5,354 nucleotides of DNA, taken from Desulfovibrionaceae bacterium (GTDB lineage: Bacteria > Desulfobacterota > Desulfovibrionia > Desulfovibrionales > Desulfovibrionaceae). Below the pieces are notes generated by a model that saw only the letters and a program-made list of their open reading frames with translations, was not told the origin of the DNA and did not search any database. The stretch lies in NCBI GenBank assembly GCA_030539415.1, contig JAUNSE010000160.1, forward strand, positions 1 through 5,354, in the 5' to 3' direction. The position numbers and the translations under genes were made by a program. Position 1 is the stretch's first letter. Each line of letters opens with the position of its first letter. Shown one piece after another: positions 1 to 5,354 of the stretch.

Positions 1-1
1 C

Positions 2-505
2 TTCCTGCAGGCGGCCTTCGCCCTTGCCCTGCTGCGCGAGGCGCGCGCAAGATACATCCGCACGGCCGTGGAAACCTGCGGCATGTGCGATCAGGACGTT
101 CTTCTCGAGGCCGGCCAGCATCTCAACTATGTGCTCTTCGACATCAAGCACATGGATTCGGACGTGCACAGGGAGCAGACAGGCATGCCCAACAAGCAGA
201 TTCTCGCCAATCTGCAGGCCCTGTGCCGTGAATATCCCGACAAGCCCATTCTGGTCCGCACGCCCATCATTCCCGGTTTCAACAACACGCCCGAGGCCGT
301 GACGGCCATAGCCGAATTCATCGAGCCCCTCGGCGATCACGTCGAGTACGAAATGCTGCCCTATCACCGCCTGGGCACGCAGAAGTACGAGTTTCTGGAC
401 CGGCCCGCCCCGATGGGCGATGTCGTGCTGGACGACATCGAATTCAAGAGACTGCTGAAATACGCCCACAGGGTGCTCAAGTCCCGTCTGCACGTGGCCA
501 AGTAG
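2..505 (+). CDS. Glycyl-radical enzyme activating protein (radical SAM), C-terminal part
   Basis: This is the last 167 codons of a radical-SAM activase. Such enzymes use S-adenosylmethionine and a 4Fe-4S cluster to place the glycyl radical on a pyruvate-formate-lyase-like partner in the cytoplasm. The reading frame is open from the window edge and ends at TAG. Visible family motifs, in order, are TAVETCG, the DIKHMD strand followed by H-x3-TG-x2-N, VRTPIIPGFNNT, and YEMLPYHRLGTQKY near the C-terminus. Activases of this family are usually about 300 residues, so roughly half is missing, including the CxxxCxxC cluster motif and any ferredoxin-like insert. A GTG at 68 is internal to the conserved fold and is not a start. 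A strong terminator begins 26 nt after the stop, so this gene probably ends its operon, and a sigma-54 activator follows. The partner is not visible. Isethionate sulfite-lyase (IslB-type activase) or choline TMA-lyase (CutD-type) are candidates; IslB is slightly favoured because I recall a similar order in Desulfovibrio vulgaris. Confidence 0.92.
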   Translation, partial: FLQAAFALALLREARARYIRTAVETCGMCDQDVLLEAGQHLNYVLFDIKHMDSDVHREQTGMPNKQILANLQALCREYPDKPILVRTPIIPGFNNTPEAVTAIAEFIEPLGDHVEYEMLPYHRLGTQKYEFLDRPAPMGDVVLDDIEFKRLLKYAHRVLKSRLHVAK

Positions 506-531
506 CCGGGACGGACAAAGACGAAAGCCTC

Positions 532-577
532 GGGGCCTGCGCGCGGATGCTGCAACGTCCGCGCGCAGGCCCCTTTT
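532..577 (+). terminator. Strong intrinsic terminator after the activase
   Basis: A perfect 16-bp inverted repeat (arms 532-547 and 558-573, starting GGGGCCTGCGCGCGGA) encloses a 10-nt loop and is followed at once by TTTT (574-577). This is the classic rho-independent layout for the + strand. It lies 26 nt after the activase stop codon, so it should end the upstream operon and separate it from the regulator. An in-frame ATG at 547 lies in the last base of the left arm and is not a credible translation start. Confidence 0.93.
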
Positions 578-735
578 GCGCTGCCGCCGTGCGGAAGCGC
601 AAAGGCTGGACTGTCAGGCGGGAGCAGGATACTGTCGCATCTTCTCATGAACAGTCCCTTTCGTCTGCACGCTTCCTCCGGCACAGGATGCGCCTCCTTT
701 CCGGCCCGCCCAGGGCGGGCCCCTTTCGAAATCCA
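578..735 (+). promoter_or_regulatory. Leader / promoter region of the sigma-54 activator, with competing inverted repeats
   Basis: This stretch between the terminator and the likely start codon must contain the regulator's promoter. No -35/-10 pair stands out; TGGACT at 607 with GATACT at 628 is only a weak match. Two different 5' arms can pair with the same 3' arm ACAGTCC (651-657): GGACTGT (608-614), and GG(AT)ACTGT (627-635) with a 2-nt bulge. The octamer CCCTTTCG occurs twice, at 656-663 and 721-728, the second copy just after the hairpin at 703-721. GGCGGG (617-622) is complementary to CCCGCC (705-710) in that hairpin. The repeats are read directly; any switching role is inference. Confidence 0.35.
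703..726 (+). terminator. Terminator-like hairpin just upstream of the regulator start
   Basis: GGCCCGCCC (703-711) and GGGCGGGCC (713-721) form a perfect inverted repeat about one central base. In RNA the innermost pairs must open to leave a small loop. It is followed by CCTTT (722-726), a short imperfect T-run. The hairpin ends 14 nt before the ATG at 736, with no coding gene between it and the preceding terminator. It could end a short leader RNA or act as an attenuator of the regulator gene. It could also just be a weak stem in the 5' untranslated region. Confidence 0.45.
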
Positions 736-2142
<1,407 letters not shown>

Positions 2143-2243
2143 GGGGCGCCTGCTTCCGCACCAGCCGGTCATCCGGCCCACATTCCATTCAGCGCGCATG
2201 AGCGGTCCAGTTCCTGGTCCGGCCATGCCATCAGGCCAGCCAC
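2143..2243 (+). other. 101-nt gap between regulator and HD gene
   Basis: No gene is recognisable here. The only structure seen is a small GCCGG-TCAT-CCGGC hairpin (2164-2177) without a T-run, and a 12-bp palindrome AGGAGCGCTCCT (2129-2140) overlapping the end of the regulator gene. Neither is a convincing terminator. Read-through from the regulator into the HD gene is therefore possible. No clear sigma-70 or sigma-54 promoter was found. Confidence 0.4.
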
Positions 2244-2912
2244 ATGAGCACACAGTCCTATTTTTCCACCCCACCGTCTCCGGAGACACTGGCCAGCGTC
2301 AGCGTGCCGGACTATCCGCTCGCGGGCATACCCGAGCTGCACTTCCCGGCCAGAAAGGGCGCCCTGATTCCGGACGACGCAGACTGCGAGAAGCTCTGGG
2401 ACAAGTACGAGATGCTCGACAACGTTCGCGCCCACAGCCGCGTGGTGGCCGATGTGGCCACGGAGCTGGCCCGTCACGCGTTCATGCTCGGCCTGCCGGT
2501 CTGCATTGAGGAGGTGCGGGCGAGCGGTCTGCTGCACGACCTGGCCAAGACGTACTGCCTGCGCCACGGCGGCGGCCATGCCCAGCTCGGCGCCTCGTGG
2601 GTGGTGCAGGAGACGCACAACTACGCCATCGCGCACGGCGTCTTCCACCACGTCTACTGGCCCTGGCCTCTGCCGGCGGACAACGCCGAGCGCATGTGCT
2701 CGCTGCCCTTCTTCATCATGTACGCGGACAAGCGCGCGAGGCATGATCAGTTTGTCACGCTGGAGGAGCGCTTCGACGACCTCTATGTGCGCTACGGCAA
2801 CACCGAGACGCACAGGGCCGGCATACGGGCCTCCTATCTGCAGGCCAAGGCCATAGAGGCCGCCCTGTCCAGGCATCTGTGCGTGGACCTGTCCGGGATC
2901 AGACCGGACTAG
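2244..2912 (+). CDS. HD-domain metal-dependent phosphohydrolase
   Basis: A complete 222-residue cytoplasmic protein with one HD domain. Predicted metal ligands are H64 (in VRAHSRVVADVA), H98-D99 (in GLLHDLAKTYCLRHGG), the histidines around H112, H131 and H135-H136 (HGVFHHVYW), and D162 (in YADKRARHD). This H...HD...H...D order fits HD/HDIG phosphohydrolases, which cleave nucleotides or other phosphoesters. It resembles YqeK-type (diadenosine tetraphosphate hydrolase) proteins in layout, but the residues after HD and the C-terminal part differ enough that the substrate should stay open. About 55 residues precede the domain, and no signal peptide or membrane segment is visible. The ATG at 2244 lacks a strong ribosome binding site but is the only good in-frame start before the domain. 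Two hairpins follow, so it is probably transcribed apart from ddl. I recall similar HD proteins in Desulfovibrio genomes. Confidence 0.9.
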   Translation: MSTQSYFSTPPSPETLASVSVPDYPLAGIPELHFPARKGALIPDDADCEKLWDKYEMLDNVRAHSRVVADVATELARHAFMLGLPVCIEEVRASGLLHDLAKTYCLRHGGGHAQLGASWVVQETHNYAIAHGVFHHVYWPWPLPADNAERMCSLPFFIMYADKRARHDQFVTLEERFDDLYVRYGNTETHRAGIRASYLQAKAIEAALSRHLCVDLSGIRPD

Positions 2913-2922
2913 TCCGCTGCCG

Positions 2923-2950
2923 GGGCGGACATCCTCGTCCGCCCGCCTTT
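2923..2950 (+). terminator. First hairpin after the HD gene
   Basis: GGGCGGAC (2923-2930) and GTCCGCCC (2937-2944) pair perfectly over 8 bp around a 6-nt loop. GCCTTT (2945-2950) follows. It starts 10 nt past the stop codon. The T-run is short and offset by GCC, so alone it is a moderate terminator; together with the next hairpin it makes a tandem. Confidence 0.6.
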
Positions 2951-2953
2951 CCC

Positions 2954-2978
2954 GCCGGGCTTCGCAGGCCCGGCTTTT
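2954..2978 (+). terminator. Second hairpin after the HD gene (intrinsic terminator)
   Basis: GCCGGGC (2954-2960) and GCCCGGC (2968-2974) form a perfect 7-bp stem with a 7-nt loop, followed immediately by TTTT (2975-2978). This is the better of the two tandem stems. It lies 46 nt before the ddl start, so ddl would need its own promoter in the AT-richer stretch that follows (about 2979-3012). Confidence 0.8.
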
Positions 2979-3013
2979 GTGCACGGCATTTCTCAAATCG
3001 GACATTTTTCCAA

Positions 3014-3020
3014 AAGGAAG
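3014..3020 (+). promoter_or_regulatory. Ribosome binding site of ddl
   Basis: AAGGAAG precedes two consecutive ATG codons (3022 and 3025). Counting from the AGGA core (3015-3018), the gap is 3 nt to the first ATG and 6 nt to the second. This favours the second. A GTG at 2977 in the same frame overlaps the T-run of the terminator and has no such site. Confidence 0.7.
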
Positions 3021-3024
3021 CATG

Positions 3025-3936
3025 ATGAAAATCCTTCTCATAGCCGGCGGCTGGTCCAGCGAGCGCGACGTCTCCCTTTCCGCGGTTCCGGGGCTTGCCG
3101 CAGCCCTTGAAGAGCTCGGCCACACGGTTGCCTTCTTCGACCTGCTGGAAGGCTTCGACAGGCTGACGGACGCGGCCCGGGAGCACGATTTCGCCTTCAT
3201 CAACCTGCACGGCGCGCCGGGCGAGGACGGCCTTGTCCAGGCCCTGCTCGACCGCGCGGGCTGCCCCTACAACGGCGCGGGTCCGGCCGGCTCCTTCCTG
3301 GCCCTGAACAAGGCGGCGGCCAAGCAGATTTTCCGCGCCGCGGGACTGCCCACGGCGGACTGGGAATACCTGCCCCAGCAGCCCGCAGAGGACTGGGAGC
3401 CGCGCATGGCCTATCCGATTTTCGTCAAGTCCTGCATGGGCGGCTCCTCCCTGCGTCTCGGCCGGGCCGGCAGCCGCGGGGAGCTGGACGCGCTCATGAG
3501 CGACATCTTCGCCCACGGCGAAAGCGTCCTGCTCGAGCCCGCGCTGCCTGGCCGCGACGTGACCTGCGCGGTGCTGGGCGACGAGGCGCTGCCGCCCATT
3601 CTGATTCTGCCGCAGATGGGCGACTATTTCGACTTCGCCAGCAAGTACAGCGACGGCGGCGCGCGAGAGATCTGTCCGGCCCCCATTCCCGAGGACGTGA
3701 CCCGCAGGATGCAGGAGATGACCCTCACGGCCGTCAGGGCTCTGGGACTGGACGGCTACGGGCGGGCCGACTTCATTCTGGGCGAGGACGGCAGCCTGAC
3801 CATCCTGGAGGTCAACACCCTGCCCGGCATGACGCCCGCGAGCCTGGTGCCCAAGGCCGCCGCCGCGGCGGGCATGACCTTCCCGCAGTTTCTGCAGCGT
3901 CTGATTGACCTCGGGCTCGCCAAAAGGGGCAGATAG
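3025..3936 (+). CDS. ddl: D-alanine--D-alanine ligase
   Basis: A complete 303-residue ATP-grasp ligase, close to the usual length (E. coli DdlB is about 306). It joins two D-alanines in the cytoplasm for the peptidoglycan precursor, UDP-MurNAc-pentapeptide. Motifs seen are ERDVSLS (E13, equivalent to DdlB E15), NLHGAPGEDG (H62), the ATP-grasp lysine K135, SKY (K207-Y208), GRADF (R247, D249) and EVNTLPGMTPASLVPKA (E262, N264). The tyrosine matching DdlB Y216 is kept, which argues for a D-Ala-D-Ala rather than a D-Ala-D-Lac product. Two spots deviate from the common pattern. The glycine-rich loop reads KSCMGGSSLRLG where KPxxEGSSVG is usual, and LALNK replaces the frequent MDK. The start at 3025 was chosen by ribosome-site spacing; 3022 adds one Met. 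The EamA gene starts 6 nt after the stop, indicating co-transcription. Confidence 0.95.
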   Translation: MKILLIAGGWSSERDVSLSAVPGLAAALEELGHTVAFFDLLEGFDRLTDAAREHDFAFINLHGAPGEDGLVQALLDRAGCPYNGAGPAGSFLALNKAAAKQIFRAAGLPTADWEYLPQQPAEDWEPRMAYPIFVKSCMGGSSLRLGRAGSRGELDALMSDIFAHGESVLLEPALPGRDVTCAVLGDEALPPILILPQMGDYFDFASKYSDGGAREICPAPIPEDVTRRMQEMTLTAVRALGLDGYGRADFILGEDGSLTILEVNTLPGMTPASLVPKAAAAAGMTFPQFLQRLIDLGLAKRGR

Positions 3937-3942
3937 CAGCCG

Positions 3943-4875
3943 ATGAGCCTTTCCCCCGTTCTTTCGGCACATCTGTGCGCCTTCGGCACGGCCACGGTCT
4001 GGGGCATGACCTTCATCTCCTCCAAGGTTCTGCTCGAGCAGTACACCGCCCTGGAAGTGGCCCTCTACCGCTTTGTCCTGGCCATGGCCGTCATGTTCCT
4101 GCTGCGCCCGCGTCCCTTCCGGCACGGCGGCGGCTGGAGGACGGAGCTGCTCTTCGCCGGCGCGGGAGCCACGGGCATCAGCATCTACTTCTTCTTCGAG
4201 AATGTGGCGCTGACCTACACCTACGCGTCCAACGTGAGCCTCATTGTCTGCACCGCGCCCTTCTTCACGGGCCTTGTGGCCCGCATCTTTCTGGGAGAGA
4301 CGCTGCACGCAAACTTCTTCACCGGCTTCGTCATCGCCATCACCGGAATAGCGCTCATCTCTTTCAACGGAGCGAGCAATCTCGGCCTCAATCCGAAGGG
4401 CGACCTGCTGACAGTGTGCGCGGCCTTTTCCTGGGCCTTCTACTCCATGCTCACGCGCCGCATCTTCTCCAGGGGCTATCCCCTGTATCTGGCCACGAGG
4501 CGCATACTGGCGTGGGGACTCATCACGCTGGTCATTGCCGTTCCCTTCCAGGAACAGCCGCTGACGCCGCCGCACCTCGACAGTGCGGAGACCTGGCTCA
4601 ACTTCCTCTTCCTTGGCGTCATGGCCTCGTCCCTGGGCTTTTTGACCTGGAACTACGGGCTGCGCATCCTCGGCGCGGTCAAGTGCACTGCCTACGTCTA
4701 CCTGAGCCCGGTAGTGACGGTCGTGGCCGGCGTCATCATTCTGGACGAGCATCTGACCGTCATGTCCGTTGCGGGCATGCTGATGACGCTGGCCGGGCTG
4801 ATTCTTTCCGAACGCCATGGCAACGCTCTGGCCTTCCTGAAGAGGAGCGGCCGGAACAATTCGGAAAAGGAGTGA
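3943..4875 (+). CDS. EamA/DMT-family inner-membrane permease
   Basis: A complete 310-residue integral membrane protein of the drug/metabolite transporter superfamily (EamA, ten-helix type). Two homologous halves are visible, about 11-141 and 153-289. Hydrophobic segments lie near 8-28, 37-54, 68-88, 94-114, 124-142, 152-171, 185-202, 217-238, 249-267 and 272-289. The typical acidic pairs after helices 4 and 9 are present as FLGETL (116-121) and LDEHLT (267-272). The family exports or imports small metabolites such as amino acids; the substrate cannot be read from sequence. A short charged cytoplasmic tail (about 291-310) ends the protein. It starts 6 nt after ddl, with only a weak ribosome binding site, so translational coupling is likely. 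Its 3' end carries the ribosome site of the following protease gene. A metabolic link with ddl, for example amino-acid movement, is only a guess. Confidence 0.93.
   Translation: MSLSPVLSAHLCAFGTATVWGMTFISSKVLLEQYTALEVALYRFVLAMAVMFLLRPRPFRHGGGWRTELLFAGAGATGISIYFFFENVALTYTYASNVSLIVCTAPFFTGLVARIFLGETLHANFFTGFVIAITGIALISFNGASNLGLNPKGDLLTVCAAFSWAFYSMLTRRIFSRGYPLYLATRRILAWGLITLVIAVPFQEQPLTPPHLDSAETWLNFLFLGVMASSLGFLTWNYGLRILGAVKCTAYVYLSPVVTVVAGVIILDEHLTVMSVAGMLMTLAGLILSERHGNALAFLKRSGRNNSEKE
4867..4872 (+). promoter_or_regulatory. Ribosome binding site that fixes a TTG start for the protease
   Basis: AAGGAG overlaps the last codons of the EamA gene and ends 7 nt before TTG at 4880. Spacing and strength are near ideal. 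No in-frame ATG or GTG occurs between here and the conserved protease domain, so this site decides the start. Confidence 0.85.
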
Positions 4876-4879
4876 ACTC

Positions 4880-5354
4880 TTGCTCTTGCGTAAATGTCCC
4901 GCCCCGGCGGCCGCGCTTTTCGCGGTCGCGATTGCGGCCGCCTGCGTCCTGGCCTGTCCGGACAGGGCCCATGCACTCTCCTCCGTCCGCTCGACGCCTG
5001 TTGTTCAGGTCGTCAGAAAGGCCTCTCCGGCAGTCGTGAACATCACCTGCACCTTCGTGCAGGGCCGTTCGCTCTCGCCGGTGGAGCAGTTCTTCGGGGA
5101 CTTTGTCATGCCCCGCTCGCCCAGAAAGCGCACGAGCCTCGGCTCCGGCGTCATTGTCGACGGCAGAAAGGCGCTGGTGCTCACCAATTCGCATGTGGTG
5201 CAGAGCGGAACGGACATACAGGTGCGTCTCAATGACGGACGCGAGTTCAAGGCGCGCCTGCGCGGCGCGGACCCGGACTTCGACCTGGCCGTGCTGGAGC
5301 TCGAGGGCGCGAAAGATCTGCCCGAACTGCCCCTGGGCGACTCCTCGGACGTGC
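4880..5354 (+). CDS. htrA: HtrA/Do-family periplasmic serine protease, N-terminal part
   Basis: The first 158 codons of an S1C (HtrA/Deg) protease, which degrades or refolds damaged proteins in the periplasm. The frame is open to the window end. The start is a TTG with an AAGGAG site 7 nt upstream; a second TTG lies two codons later. The N-terminus is a secretion signal: basic LRK, a hydrophobic stretch AALFAVAIAAACVLA, then a likely signal peptidase I site after AHA (about residue 32). VLAC inside it loosely resembles a lipobox, so a lipoprotein form is not excluded. The mature part shows TPVVQVVRKASPAVVNI, the GSGVIVD strand, catalytic His105 in LTNSHVV and catalytic Asp135 in DFDLAVLEL. 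The GNSGG serine motif and PDZ domains lie beyond the window, so DegP, DegQ or DegS type cannot be told. It sits 4 nt after the EamA gene and probably belongs to the ddl transcript. Confidence 0.92.
   Translation, partial: MLLRKCPAPAAALFAVAIAAACVLACPDRAHALSSVRSTPVVQVVRKASPAVVNITCTFVQGRSLSPVEQFFGDFVMPRSPRKRTSLGSGVIVDGRKALVLTNSHVVQSGTDIQVRLNDGREFKARLRGADPDFDLAVLELEGAKDLPELPLGDSSDV

Noticed and set aside
678..694. Possible sigma-54 promoter with GGCAC...TGC near 680
   Set aside because: GG and GC are separated by 8 nt rather than the required 10, so it does not fit the -24/-12 consensus.
2977..3024. GTG at 2977 as start of ddl, giving 16 extra residues
   Set aside because: It lies in the terminator T-run, has no ribosome site, and the extra residues do not resemble Ddl N-termini; ATG 3025 has AAGGAAG at good spacing.
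3640..3660. Ddl considered as a D-Ala-D-Lac (vancomycin-resistance type) ligase
   Set aside because: The tyrosine equivalent to DdlB Y216 is present (Y208 in SKYSDGG); depsipeptide ligases usually carry Phe or a different loop here.
2899..4818. A 639-codon open frame on the - strand opposite ddl and the EamA gene
   Set aside because: It is antisense to two well-recognised genes, its translation is rich in R, G, Q, E and A without any known motif, and high-GC codon bias commonly opens such frames.
3975..5039. A 354-codon + strand frame overlapping the EamA gene and the protease start
   Set aside because: It is out of frame with both recognised genes and its translation is rich in R, H, G and L with no family pattern.

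Overview
The window is GC-rich bacterial DNA carrying six genes, all on the + strand and densely packed. The Desulfovibrionaceae (Desulfovibrio, Bilophila and relatives) are the best guess for the host. The guess rests on gene content and style: a glycyl-radical-enzyme activase beside a PAS/sigma-54 activator, an HD-domain phosphohydrolase next to ddl, high GC with frequent AGG and ATA codons, and GC-rich terminators. This is inference; no rRNA or species marker is present.

Region 1 (1-577) holds the C-terminal half of a radical-SAM glycyl-radical-enzyme activase. It is closed by a perfect 16-bp hairpin plus T-run terminator. The radical enzyme it serves should lie to the left, outside the window. 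Region 2 (578-2142) is a roughly 160-nt leader with unusual inverted repeats, including a terminator-like hairpin just before the start codon. It is followed by a complete 468-residue PAS-AAA+-Fis activator of sigma-54 promoters, which probably controls the adjacent glycyl-radical locus.

Region 3 (2143-2978) is a 101-nt gap without a clear signal, then a 222-residue HD-domain protein ending in two consecutive hairpins. Region 4 (2979-5354) is a tight gene run: D-alanine--D-alanine ligase (ddl), a ten-helix EamA/DMT permease 6 nt further on, and an HtrA/Do-type periplasmic serine protease 4 nt after that. The protease is cut by the window end. It most likely begins at a TTG codon with a strong ribosome binding site, so a scan limited to ATG/GTG starts would miss it.

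Functionally, the left part looks like anaerobic metabolism with its own regulator, and the right part like cell-envelope housekeeping (peptidoglycan precursor synthesis, an inner-membrane permease, periplasmic protein quality control). I see no tRNA, rRNA, CRISPR array, insertion sequence or attachment site. I do not see a convincing undescribed multi-gene system. The most open items are the regulator's leader, the identity of the glycyl-radical substrate, and the non-canonical residues in Ddl.
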